DNA from: an uncultured Bacteroidales bacterium
Lineage (GTDB): Bacteria > Bacteroidota > Bacteroidia > Bacteroidales > WCHB1-69
Length of the DNA: 64,000 bases
Reading direction: 5' to 3'
NCBI GenBank assembly: GCA_905235135.1
Contig: CAJOKR010000023.1
Coordinates: 31,700-95,699, forward strand
Shown here: positions 34,970 to 43,600 of the stretch, one piece after another
How the letters are laid out: every line of letters starts with the position of its first letter
How positions within the stretch are numbered: the stretch's first letter is position 1
The notes under the pieces: model-generated
The model's input: only the letters and a program-made list of their open reading frames with translations
The model's database searches: none
What the model was told of the DNA's origin: nothing
Translations under genes and position numbers: made by a program

Positions 34970-37246
34970 ATGTATAAAATCGTCAAAAAGGAAGAATTAG
35001 GTCAGGACACGTACCTGATGGAAGTGGAAGCTCCGAAAATTGCACAGTCGGTGCTGCCCGGGCAGTTTGTCATCGTAAAAGCGAACGAGACTGCCGAAAG
35101 AATCCCGTTAACCGTCAGCGACACGTTTTTGCCAGATGGAACTATCACGTTGGTTATCAAAGCAATAGGAGTGTCAACCCGTAAAATTGTCTCCTACCCC
35201 GTTGGCGGTTTTTTCCATGATGTGGTGGGTCCGCTGGGCAATCCTTCGGCCTTCATCCACCGCCCGATCGGCATGTTGCGCCGGTCGCGCTACTGTTTTA
35301 TAGCGGGAGGTGTTGGCATCGCGCCAGTCTTTCCACTGGTTAAGTGGATGTCACAACACGGATTGGAATGCGATGTCATCATCGGGGCCCGCAATGCGTC
35401 GCTGCTTTTCTACATTGAGCAGTTCCGCAAGATTACCAACAACCTTTACATCGCCACCGACGACGGTTCCATGGGCTTCAAAGGTAATGTGAACGACATG
35501 CTGACCAAGCTTGTGAAGGAGGAAGGTCGTCGTTATGATGAAATCACCGCCATCGGCCCGATGATCATGATGAAGTTCGTATCTCAGAAAGCCAAAGAGC
35601 TGGGCATTCCCTGTGTAGTGAGCCTCAACTCGCTGATGGTGGATGGTACGGGCATGTGTGGCGCCTGTCGTGTGCAGATTGGCGGCCAGACCAAGTTCAC
35701 CTGCGTGGATGGTCCGGAGTTCGACGGATCGCTAATCAACTTCGATGAGTGCATGCATCGTCAAGCCATGTATGACCATGTTGAGGGTCGTAAGTTGTTG
35801 GAAGAAGAAGAATTACGTGAAAATCACCAATGTCATATCGGCGGTATCGCACATGAGGCCCTTCCACCCAAATCACGCGTGCCGGTGCGCGAACAAGCGC
35901 CTGAGGTACGTCGTTCAAACTTTAGGGAGGTTTGTTTCGGCTACAATGCCGAAGAGGCGGTGGAAGAGGCTCGCCGATGTCTAACCTGCAAGAATCCGCA
36001 GTGTATGAATGGCTGTCCCGTGCATATCCGCATTCCCGACTTTATCTCACACATCAAGGATGGTCAGTTCGATAAGGCAGCTGCATTGCTGAAGGAGGAC
36101 ACTGCACTGCCGTCCGTGTGCGGTCGCGTGTGCCCGCAGGAAATCCAATGCGAGGGCAAATGCGTGCTCGGTCGCAAGGGAGAGCCTGTGGCCATTGGCA
36201 AACTCGAGCGCTTTATCGGCGATTGGGCGATGAAAAATCACGTTGGAGCGCACAAGCCGTTAGAGAGAAAAGGCAAAAAAGTGGCCGTCGTGGGCAGTGG
36301 TCCTGCCGGCCTGACCTGCGCCAAGGAATTGCGCTGTATGGGCTATGATGTGACTGTGTATGAGGCACTTCACGAGTTTGGCGGGGTGCTCGTATATGGT
36401 ATTCCCGAGTTCCGTTTGCCGAAAAAGGACATCGTGAAACCCGAAATCGAGACCATCAAGAACCTCGGTGTGCGTTTCGAAAGCGATGTGGTGATTGGAC
36501 GTACCATGTCTGTAGATGATCTGATGGACAGATGGTGTTATGACGCTGTCTTCATTGGTACGGGCGCAGGATTCCCCAATTTCATGAACATTGAGGGCGA
36601 GAATCTGTGCGGTGTGGTCTCCGCCAACGAATTTTTGACGAGAAACAACCTGTTGTTCTCCTATAAGGAGCATTATGAAACCCCGAACTATGTCGGCAAG
36701 AAGGTGACCGTGGTCGGAGGCGGCAATGTGGCTATGGATGCGGCTCGTACAGCCGTCCGTCTGGGTGCGGAAGTCCATATTGTTTATCGCCGTTCCGAAG
36801 AGGAATTGCCCGCCCGCCGCGAAGAGGTCCACCATGCTAAAGAAGAAGGCATCGATTTCCAACTGCTGACCAATCCGGTGCGCATCATCGGCAACGAAAA
36901 CGGTTGGGTGTGCGGTATGGAATGCATCCGGATGGAACTTTCCGAGCCAGACGAGTCAGGTCGCCGTCGTCCAGTGCCGATTTCCGGTTCCGAGTTTGTC
37001 TTGGAGACCGATATGGTGATCATATCCATCGGCACATCGCCTAACCCGCTGATTTACACCACCACACAGGGATTGGATGTCAACCACCATGGCTGCATTG
37101 TGGCGGATGAACATGGCATCACCTCCAGAGAAGGTGTATTCGCCGGCGGTGATATCGTTTCCGGTGCGGCCACGGTGATTCTCGCCATGGGTGCTGGAAA
37201 GAGCGCCGCGAAGGCGATAGACGAGTATCTGAGACGTAAGATTTGA
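34970..37246 (+). CDS. Fused NfnA/NfnB-like flavoprotein (DHODB-like plus GltD-like)
   Basis: 758 residues. Residues about 1-280 resemble the NAD-binding PyrK/NfnA subunit, with the [2Fe-2S] set CGACRVQIGGQTKFTC. Residues about 330-758 resemble GltD/NfnB: RRCLTCKNPQCMNGCP [4Fe-4S] site, GSGPAGLTCAKEL for FAD and GGGNVAMDAARTAVRLGAEVHIVYRR for NAD(P)H. This fusion is common in Bacteroidota. By analogy with Nfn it could couple ferredoxin, NADH and NADPH by electron bifurcation; a plain sulfide dehydrogenase or glutamate synthase accessory role is possible. It follows fprA in one operon. Confidence 0.9.
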   Translation: MYKIVKKEELGQDTYLMEVEAPKIAQSVLPGQFVIVKANETAERIPLTVSDTFLPDGTITLVIKAIGVSTRKIVSYPVGGFFHDVVGPLGNPSAFIHRPIGMLRRSRYCFIAGGVGIAPVFPLVKWMSQHGLECDVIIGARNASLLFYIEQFRKITNNLYIATDDGSMGFKGNVNDMLTKLVKEEGRRYDEITAIGPMIMMKFVSQKAKELGIPCVVSLNSLMVDGTGMCGACRVQIGGQTKFTCVDGPEFDGSLINFDECMHRQAMYDHVEGRKLLEEEELRENHQCHIGGIAHEALPPKSRVPVREQAPEVRRSNFREVCFGYNAEEAVEEARRCLTCKNPQCMNGCPVHIRIPDFISHIKDGQFDKAAALLKEDTALPSVCGRVCPQEIQCEGKCVLGRKGEPVAIGKLERFIGDWAMKNHVGAHKPLERKGKKVAVVGSGPAGLTCAKELRCMGYDVTVYEALHEFGGVLVYGIPEFRLPKKDIVKPEIETIKNLGVRFESDVVIGRTMSVDDLMDRWCYDAVFIGTGAGFPNFMNIEGENLCGVVSANEFLTRNNLLFSYKEHYETPNYVGKKVTVVGGGNVAMDAARTAVRLGAEVHIVYRRSEEELPARREEVHHAKEEGIDFQLLTNPVRIIGNENGWVCGMECIRMELSEPDESGRRRPVPISGSEFVLETDMVIISIGTSPNPLIYTTTQGLDVNHHGCIVADEHGITSREGVFAGGDIVSGAATVILAMGAGKSAAKAIDEYLRRKI

Positions 37247-37307
37247 GATGATGGAAAGTGGGGATGACATACGATGAAACCATACCTAATTATTGAAACG
37301 CACAGTT

Positions 37308-38168
37308 ATGAGAATCATTGACGGAAAAATTTGCGCGCAACAGGTTAAAGACCAGATCGCCAAAGAGGTGGCGGAAATTAAAGCCAAGGGACAACGGCCC
37401 CCAAGACTCGATATTTTCCTCGTGGGTGATCGCCCCGACAGCCTCTCCTACGTGCACAGCAAGGACAAAACCTGCCGGTCGTTGGGCATGGACAGTGTGC
37501 TGCATCTTCTGCCCGAAACCACGTCGGAGAGCGAGCTGATGGTGATGATTGACGAATGCAATCGCAACAATGAAGTGGATGCCATCCTCATCCAACTTCC
37601 CCTACCCGACCATTACAATTCCGCCCGTGTGCTTGATTTTATCGACTATCGGAAGGATGCCGACGGATTGCATCTTATGAACGTCGGACTGCTGCATCTG
37701 GGCGAACCCTACGTAATGCCCTGTACGCCGAAAGGGATTCTCGCTTTGCTGGCGACCAACAACATCGAAGTTGCTGGCGAGCATGTGGTGATGATCGGGC
37801 GCAGCCAGTTGGTGGGCGAACCGACCGCGCAGCTGCTGATCCACAGCAACGCTACGGTTACATTGTGCCATTCCCGTACAAAGAATCTGTCGGAAATCGC
37901 CCGTCTTGGTGATATCGTCATCACTGCTGTCGGATGCCCTAACCTGCTCCAGCCCTACGATTTCAAACAGGGTGCCGTCCTTATCGATGTGGCGATGAAC
38001 CGCGTGAACGGCAAGCTGCAAGGTGACGTCTATAGCGAAGAAACCCGCCCGGAATTGGAGAAACGGCTTCGAGCCTGCACACCTGTCCCCGGAGGTGTCG
38101 GTCCCATGACCATCGCCATGCTGATGCAGAATGTGCTGGACATCTATAAATTGAGAATGAAGAATTAA
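37308..38168 (+). CDS. folD: Methylenetetrahydrofolate dehydrogenase/cyclohydrolase
   Basis: 286 residues from the ATG at 37308 (MRIIDGKICAQQVKDQIAKEV). Hallmarks: YVHSKDKTCRSLGM with the catalytic Lys, ILIQLPLPDH, the PCTPKGIL motif, IGRSQLVGEPTAQLL for NADP, and PVPGGVGPMTIAMLMQN. FolD interconverts methylene-, methenyl- and formyl-tetrahydrofolate. It ends in a shared palindromic terminator with the convergent acyltransferase gene. Confidence 0.97.
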   Translation: MRIIDGKICAQQVKDQIAKEVAEIKAKGQRPPRLDIFLVGDRPDSLSYVHSKDKTCRSLGMDSVLHLLPETTSESELMVMIDECNRNNEVDAILIQLPLPDHYNSARVLDFIDYRKDADGLHLMNVGLLHLGEPYVMPCTPKGILALLATNNIEVAGEHVVMIGRSQLVGEPTAQLLIHSNATVTLCHSRTKNLSEIARLGDIVITAVGCPNLLQPYDFKQGAVLIDVAMNRVNGKLQGDVYSEETRPELEKRLRACTPVPGGVGPMTIAMLMQNVLDIYKLRMKN

Positions 38169-38169
38169 T

Positions 38170-38205
38170 AAAAGAAGAGACGCGCCACGGTGCGTCTCTT
38201 CTTTT
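38170..38205. terminator. Bidirectional terminator carrying the GAGACGC palindrome (copy 4)
   Basis: Perfect 14-bp stem AAAAGAAGAGACGC/GCGTCTCTTCTTTT with an 8-nt loop. It combines the GAGACGC repeat-family core with A/T tracts and lies between convergent folD and the acyltransferase gene. Confidence 0.85.
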
Positions 38206-38206
38206 A

Positions 38207-39565
38207 TTAATGCATTAAGTTCTTCACCAATCCATAAAAACGTTCGTATAAATCGCGCAGTTTTCGGCTTTTTGCCTTGTGCAAGCGCATGGAGAGCTGC
38301 TCCCATGTGCGGTGCATCCATTGGCCTTCGTGCCAGGCGAAAAGCGTCAGCGGATAGAGCAACAAGATCCAAAGCACAGCCTGCCACCACCAGCCCCAAA
38401 CTAACCCAAGTACCAGCAGGATAGCCAGCACGTTGAACGGGATAAGGATGAGGATGGAAAGGATAAATTGCATGGCTTGGGTATAGACCCTGTAATACGG
38501 ATCTTCCTTTCCAGGCATGAACACCGGCGGGAGGAAGTACATGATGGCGGACGGGAAGAGGGAAAACACCCAAAGCGGAAGCATGACAAGTTGTGCTAAA
38601 ACACTCAGCGCCAATTTGATACCACTTTGCTGCTTTTGTTCGCCGGCATGTTCGCGCAGGTGCATCTTCTTCTCCAAGGTTTGAATATCCTTCATCGTTT
38701 CAGTCAGCTCATCAGCCGTTTCGGGATGTGCGGCGACACCTTTTTCGAGTTCTGCCCAAAGATGTTGGTCACTTTCGAGCTGTTCGGGCAGGATGTCAGG
38801 ATTTTTGCCCATCGCCACGGCATGTTCTTCGCCCACTTTCGACTTCCGGATAAAATCATAAAGGTCATGATGTTCCAAATCATCGGTGTAGAGCATCATG
38901 CTTTTCACCTTTTCGCGGATCGGCTCGTTCAGCTCGCGCATCGTGGTGCGTGGCTTTTCCTGATATTGTTTGTAATACGGCATCAGCGAAATCGGCTCGC
39001 CATAATGCAGCATGTAGCTTCCCTGTGCCTCATAATAAGATGAATAGTGATGGGCCATCGGCACGATTTTCACATCGCGTTCGAAATTCATCTTTTTGGC
39101 GGCGGTAAAGGCGATTTCCAGGTATCCCGGCACCCAAACGCGCATCCAATGCTCTTCGTGGTGGTTAGTTTCCGGGAAAAGGAATACGGGATTGCCTTCC
39201 TCCACCATTTTGCCAGCGGCGAAATCGATTACGTATCTTGTCCGGGCGACAGCCTCCTCCACACCTTCAAAGTCCATGCGGAAGGCGGGCAGCATCCCTA
39301 AACAGTCCCATAACTTGTTGATCAGCTTGTGCCATGTGAACACTCCGCCCATTGCCAGCACATACGGATGTGAGCGGTTGTCCTGCGCGAGAATCATCAC
39401 AACGGGGTCGATAGCCGTATTCTGATGATTGGCAGGCATGACAAACGGTTCACCATACGGGGGAAGATTCTCTTCGCCGAGGATATAATGTTTGCGGAAC
39501 ATGAGTTTGTCCATGCAAAAGCGCACATAGTGCTTGAAAATCCGGTAACCTATTCTGGAAGACAT
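38207..39565 (-). CDS. PlsC-like lysophospholipid acyltransferase
   Basis: 452 residues. Acyltransferase motifs: NHQNTAIDPV (H-x5-D as in Bacteroidota PlsC-like proteins), FPETNHHEE, VPMAHHYSSYY. A soluble helical region follows (about 220-330), and two to three membrane helices occupy about 335-430. The enzyme probably acylates lysophosphatidic acid or another glycerolipid at the inner membrane. It is longer than PlsC (about 240), and the extra membrane domain is seen in related Bacteroidota proteins. It starts about 40 nt downstream of a promoter-like A/T region. Confidence 0.87.
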   Translation of the reverse strand: MSSRIGYRIFKHYVRFCMDKLMFRKHYILGEENLPPYGEPFVMPANHQNTAIDPVVMILAQDNRSHPYVLAMGGVFTWHKLINKLWDCLGMLPAFRMDFEGVEEAVARTRYVIDFAAGKMVEEGNPVFLFPETNHHEEHWMRVWVPGYLEIAFTAAKKMNFERDVKIVPMAHHYSSYYEAQGSYMLHYGEPISLMPYYKQYQEKPRTTMRELNEPIREKVKSMMLYTDDLEHHDLYDFIRKSKVGEEHAVAMGKNPDILPEQLESDQHLWAELEKGVAAHPETADELTETMKDIQTLEKKMHLREHAGEQKQQSGIKLALSVLAQLVMLPLWVFSLFPSAIMYFLPPVFMPGKEDPYYRVYTQAMQFILSILILIPFNVLAILLVLGLVWGWWWQAVLWILLLYPLTLFAWHEGQWMHRTWEQLSMRLHKAKSRKLRDLYERFYGLVKNLMH

Positions 39566-39687
39566 AAAAAATAGTTTTGACTAATTGCTGTTTTAAAACG
39601 CGGCAAAGATACAGTTTTTCTTAACTGATTTTAACATTTTTAAGATACAGAAAATCTGATACTTAGCTCTAGGAGCAATCTTTTTAC

Positions 39688-40077
39688 CTAACGATAATTG
39701 ATTTTATCGGGCACAATGTACGCACTCGGATAGGTCTCCCGAATGGTTTCCAAGTCCTTATAAGCTTGCAAGCGAGTGTAGTAGTTGCCGACCCGAACTT
39801 TGAAGTAAGGCTCGTTGTAGATGAGGTAGGAGCGGGTGTAGGGGAAGAGGCTGTTGAAGGAGTTTCGGGCATACTCGGCCTGGGATTTGGAGTTCACGCC
39901 CGAATAAGCGGCAATTTGGATGCGGTAGCCGCTGATTTCGCCAACCTTGCGCCAATTATAGACGTAATCTTCCTGAATTTTGAGGATTCCCGGCTCAATG
40001 TCATAGTGCACACGACTTTGCGCCAGCGTAATACCACCGGCGAGCAGGAATAACAATATGGTCAAAATCTTCCGCAT
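39688..40077 (-). CDS. SPOR-domain periplasmic protein
   Basis: 129 residues from the ATG at 40077 (MRKILTILLFLLAGGITLAQ), a signal peptide. The C-terminal SPOR domain (about 50-125: YRIQIAAYSGVNSKSQAEYARN, YFKVRVGNYYTRLQAYKDL) binds septal peptidoglycan denuded of stem peptides. Probably a small envelope protein. The -7 element is the complement of about 40086-40097. Confidence 0.88.
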   Translation of the reverse strand: MRKILTILLFLLAGGITLAQSRVHYDIEPGILKIQEDYVYNWRKVGEISGYRIQIAAYSGVNSKSQAEYARNSFNSLFPYTRSYLIYNEPYFKVRVGNYYTRLQAYKDLETIRETYPSAYIVPDKINYR

Positions 40078-40110
40078 AATATTTTGCGGCAAAAATACAA
40101 AAATTCCGAT

Positions 40111-40680
40111 TTACCACAATAGGATTTTCAACCCAATGAGAATCAACACAATACCCCCGACAATTTCGGCATATTGTCCGATTTTCGGATTGGTGAGCCG
40201 GCGGACGAACGTGTAGGCCAAAAAGGAGACGAAGAATGAGGTGAAACCAATAGTGAGAAAGGCGCGGGTGACATGCTCCTCATGTATCATGGCAAAGCTG
40301 AAGCCCACGGCCAAAGCGTCGATACTTGTGGCCACAGCGAGAAGCACCACATTTTTCCATTTCGTGATGTCCAGATGTTCAGGCGTTTCGTCATCATTCT
40401 TTTTGAAGCTCTCTATCAGCATTTTACCACCGATGAACGCCAAAATGCCGAATGCGATATAGGGCCCTATTTTCTCCAACGGTCCTAACAGCGATTCGCC
40501 GAACAGCCAGCCGATGAGCGGCATTCCACCCTGAAAGATGCCAAAAGCCAGGGAAAACCGCAACACATACCGCCGTTCCAGCGATGGTTGCAGCATTCCG
40601 ATGACACAGCTGATGACAAAGCAATCCATCGCGAGGCTCAATGACAGTAACAACAATTCTATCCAACCCATAATGGTCAT
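40111..40680 (-). CDS. mntP: Manganese efflux pump MntP
   Basis: 189 residues with six membrane helices. MntP features: LSLSLAMDCFVISC in helix 1, an intracellular loop, and AVATSIDALAVGFSFAM in helix 4; the Asp residues of these two helices form the cation path. Exports Mn2+ from the cytoplasm. Divergent from wbpB, with a -7 element at 40692-40701. Confidence 0.93.
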   Translation of the reverse strand: MTIMGWIELLLLSLSLAMDCFVISCVIGMLQPSLERRYVLRFSLAFGIFQGGMPLIGWLFGESLLGPLEKIGPYIAFGILAFIGGKMLIESFKKNDDETPEHLDITKWKNVVLLAVATSIDALAVGFSFAMIHEEHVTRAFLTIGFTSFFVSFLAYTFVRRLTNPKIGQYAEIVGGIVLILIGLKILLW

Positions 40681-40727
40681 TTTTACGAGGGCGCAAAAAT
40701 ATAAAATTTCCCTTCAGAAAATTTGTG

Positions 40728-40735
40728 TACTTTTG
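40728..40735 (+). promoter_or_regulatory. -7 promoter element for wbpB
   Basis: TACTTTTG, 28 nt before the wbpB ATG; a divergent minus-strand TATTTTTG for mntP lies at about 40693-40700. Confidence 0.65.
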
Positions 40736-40762
40736 CAACCCTTTTCAGAGACTATAATATAT

Positions 40763-41728
40763 ATGAAGAATTTCGCCGTTTTCGGAGTAAGCGGTTATGT
40801 AGCGCCGCGACATTTGAAGGCTATCAAAGAGACTGGTAACCAGATGGTTGCTGCGTATGACAAGTCAGACAGCGTAGGCATTATCGACAGCTATTTCCCC
40901 GAGGCGGCCTTCTTCACCGAAATGGAACTTTTCGACCGACACGTCTCCAAACTCAAGAACACCAAGAACCAGTTGGACATCATTTCCGTCTGCACACCCA
41001 ACTACCTGCACGATGCACACACGCGCTACGCCCTGCGCTTAGGCACGGACGTTATCTGTGAGAAGCCGTTAGTGCTGAATCCTTGGAACGTGGATGTGTT
41101 GCAAACCGTTGAAAATGAGACGGGTAAGAGGGTTTATAACATCCTGCAGCTGCGGCTTCATCCGGCCATTATCGCGTTGAAGGAGAAAGTGGATAGTGCC
41201 CCTGACAATATTGTCTATGATGTTGATCTGACGTATATTACCTCCCGAGGCAACTGGTATTTCACTAGCTGGAAGGGGGCGGAGAGCAAGAGCGGCGGCA
41301 TCGCCACCAATATAGGCATCCATTTCTACGACATGCTATGCCACATTTTTGGCAAGGTACAGGAGAGTATCGTGCATGTGGCCACCCACGATCGTGTGGC
41401 AGGATTCATTCGTTTCGATAAGGCACGGGTTCGTTACTTCCTGAGTATCAATCGAAACACCCTTCCAAAGGAGGTGGCCGAAAGTGGGAAATCGACGTTC
41501 CGGCAGATTGTCATCAACGGCGAACCGTTCGAGTTTAGTGACGGTTTCACGGATCTGCACACCGAGAGTTACCGCCAGATTCTGAACGGCAATGGCTTTG
41601 GGCTGGAGGACGTGCGTCCCTGCATCCAGATTGTTTATGACATCCGGAACGCTTCGCCCGTCGGGTTGAAAGGCGACTACCATCCTCTGGCCGCTCTGCC
41701 ATGTGAGAGCCACCCGTTCACGCGCTGA
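40763..41728 (+). CDS. wbpB: UDP-2-acetamido-2-deoxy-glucuronate 3-dehydrogenase
   Basis: 321 residues from the ATG at 40763. A Gfo/Idh/MocA oxidoreductase closely resembling WbpB/WlbA: FGVSGYVAPRHLKAIK, SVGIIDSYFPEA, ICEKPLVLNP with the catalytic EKP, LTYITSRGNWYFTSWKG, NIGIHFYDMLCHIFG, FTDLHTESY. It oxidises UDP-GlcNAcA at C3 for the WbpE aminotransferase. wbpD and wbpE are at 7.8-9.5 kb, so the pathway is split in this window. WbpA and an epimerase are not seen. Confidence 0.93.
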   Translation: MKNFAVFGVSGYVAPRHLKAIKETGNQMVAAYDKSDSVGIIDSYFPEAAFFTEMELFDRHVSKLKNTKNQLDIISVCTPNYLHDAHTRYALRLGTDVICEKPLVLNPWNVDVLQTVENETGKRVYNILQLRLHPAIIALKEKVDSAPDNIVYDVDLTYITSRGNWYFTSWKGAESKSGGIATNIGIHFYDMLCHIFGKVQESIVHVATHDRVAGFIRFDKARVRYFLSINRNTLPKEVAESGKSTFRQIVINGEPFEFSDGFTDLHTESYRQILNGNGFGLEDVRPCIQIVYDIRNASPVGLKGDYHPLAALPCESHPFTR

Positions 41729-41773
41729 TATTTTGCAAAATTCTGCGAAATCCTTCCAAAGCCGTTCTGAATT

Positions 41774-41791
41774 TTAACAATTAATAGTTAA
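41774..41791. promoter_or_regulatory. Palindromic site upstream of the nuclease gene
   Basis: TTAACAATTAATAGTTAA, identical to 20264-20281 and near-identical to 53643-53660. Confidence 0.5.
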
Positions 41792-41920
41792 ATTCAAACT
41801 TAAAATAAGTTAATTTTAGGTTGTAACCGTTTTATTCATAACGTATTACAAAATATTTTCCAAAACTCTTGATTTTCGTTGATTTTCGTTGTATATTTGC
41901 CGTGACAAATTGAAGACGAG

Positions 41921-42946
41921 ATGAAACGTATTTGTATCATAGTAATCGGCATTTTATACGGTGTGGCCGGCAGGGCGCATGCGGACACCGTGCCCCACAT
42001 AATCATGTTCTACAATGTGGAGAATCTGTTTCACCCATCGGACGACAGTCTGAAAGCAGATGACGATTTTACTCCGACGGGCAGCTATCACTGGACCTAT
42101 AAAAAGTATTATCTGAAGATTTCCATGGTTGGAAAGGTGATAGTGGCGGCGGGAATGGGTGACCCGCCGTGGCTTGTCGGACTTGCGGAGATCGAGAACG
42201 AGCAGGTACTCAAGGACTTATGTTACAAATCGCCGCTGCGGAAGTATCGTTATCGCTATGTACACTACGACTCCCCCGACCGGCGCGGAGTTGATGTTGC
42301 GCTGCTCTATCGGGACAGCTGTGTGGAGATTTTGCGCAGCCGGAAAATCCCTGTGGTTTTCCCGTTCGACACATTCGCCCGCAATCGCGACATTCTATAT
42401 GCGGTGGTACGCTTCCCGTCAGGTGATTCGCTGCATGTGATGGTCAACCATTGGACCTCGCGCTACGGAGGATATGCGGCTACCGTGCCCAAGCGCAACT
42501 GGTATGCGACCGTAGTGCGTCAATATGTTGATTCCCTCATCCGTGACAATCCTCACGCCAAAATCCTGATTACAGGCGACTTTAACGATTATGCCACCGA
42601 TGAAAGTATGACGGATCACTTACGTGTGCATGAGCATGGCTCGCGCCTACCACGGGACACGCTCTACAACCTGATGCTGCCTTTTGCGCGGCAGAGTCTG
42701 CGAGGCTCTCACAAGCATGAAGATTTCTGGGGCTGCCTGGACCAGTTTATCGTGTCCGATGCCTGGCTAACCGACACCACCGGTGTACGGCAAATTGGTG
42801 ACGCAAACATTTTCGATGCAGACTTCCTACTTGTGGATGATGAGAAGTATGGCGGCAAAAAGAACTTTCGCACATTCCTCGGTCCTCGCTACATCGGTGG
42901 CTTTGCGGACCATCTGCCAGTGTATGTGATGTTTAGGGACGGATAA
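41921..42946 (+). CDS. Secreted endonuclease/exonuclease/phosphatase-family protein
   Basis: 341 residues. A cleavable signal (MKRICIIVIGILYGVAGRAHA) leads an EEP-fold domain: FYNVENLFH, the metal-binding GLAEIENEQVL (Glu), DSPDRRGVDVALLYR, VNHWTSRYGG, ITGDFNDYATDE. EEP enzymes cleave phosphodiesters; the VENLF and HWxSR motifs are typical of Bacteroidota secreted nucleases. Substrate (DNA, RNA or phospholipid) is undecided. A -7 element TATATTTG lies about 25 nt before the start. Confidence 0.88.
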   Translation: MKRICIIVIGILYGVAGRAHADTVPHIIMFYNVENLFHPSDDSLKADDDFTPTGSYHWTYKKYYLKISMVGKVIVAAGMGDPPWLVGLAEIENEQVLKDLCYKSPLRKYRYRYVHYDSPDRRGVDVALLYRDSCVEILRSRKIPVVFPFDTFARNRDILYAVVRFPSGDSLHVMVNHWTSRYGGYAATVPKRNWYATVVRQYVDSLIRDNPHAKILITGDFNDYATDESMTDHLRVHEHGSRLPRDTLYNLMLPFARQSLRGSHKHEDFWGCLDQFIVSDAWLTDTTGVRQIGDANIFDADFLLVDDEKYGGKKNFRTFLGPRYIGGFADHLPVYVMFRDG

Positions 42947-43056
42947 AGTGTTGTACAGCTGTGAACGGTAATACGGAAGAGCATATGCATGTCACTCGTA
43001 TTTGCAAGTATCTACCCCTGCATTGCCTTATCAGAACAACCTAAAGCTTTCCGTTC

Positions 43057-43527
43057 TCAATGGTGGTATGGCTCCCCCTTCAAAATCGTGAACGCCCGGT
43101 AAAGCTGCTCAGCGAAGATCAGACGGACCATGATGTGCGGGAAAGTAAGCTTGGAAAGGGCTAACTTGGCGTTCTGGCGGACATAGACAGCCTCCGAAAA
43201 ACCGTACGCGCCTCCGATAACGAAGGTGAGTGTCTTCAGCCCCGTATTGGCACGCTGCTGGATAAATTCCGCAAACTGCACGGAAGTTACTTCCTTGCCA
43301 CGCTCATCCCAAAGGACTACAAATTCGTCATTTGCTATCTTTTTGAGTATCAGCTCTCCCTCACGCTTTTTCTGTTCCTCCACTGGCATGGACTTGGCAT
43401 TTTTCAGGTACGGAATCGCAACCGTCTCGTAGGAGATGTAGGTAGCGATTTTGGCCGTATATTGCCGGATGGCGTCATCGAAAACGTCACCATCCGGTTT
43501 GCCAATCCATATCAATTTGATTTTCAT
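43057..43527 (-). CDS. rlmH: 23S rRNA pseudouridine-1915 N3-methyltransferase
   Basis: 156 residues, the normal length. RlmH signatures: MKIKLIWIGKPDG, FVIGGAYGFSEAVYVRQNAKLALSKLTFPHIMVRLIFAEQLYRAFTILKGEPYHH with the knot region. It methylates pseudouridine in helix 69 of 23S rRNA. Confidence 0.96.
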   Translation of the reverse strand: MKIKLIWIGKPDGDVFDDAIRQYTAKIATYISYETVAIPYLKNAKSMPVEEQKKREGELILKKIANDEFVVLWDERGKEVTSVQFAEFIQQRANTGLKTLTFVIGGAYGFSEAVYVRQNAKLALSKLTFPHIMVRLIFAEQLYRAFTILKGEPYHH

Positions 43528-43572
43528 TGTTTTGGTGAACAGTGATCAGTGATCAGAGATTTTTGAATGGTC

Positions 43573-43600
43573 GTAGAGACGCAAAAATCTGCGTCTCTAC
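43573..43600. repeat. GTAGAGACGC palindrome (copy 5)
   Basis: Perfect 10-bp stem GTAGAGACGC/GCGTCTCTAC, 8-nt loop, between rlmH and sufD. The sufD stop codon (TAG) is formed by this element. Confidence 0.9.

Noticed and set aside
34970..37246. Two separate genes (pyrK-like and gltD-like)
   Set aside because: The frame is open through both parts, with no stop or restart between them, and this fusion is known in the phylum.
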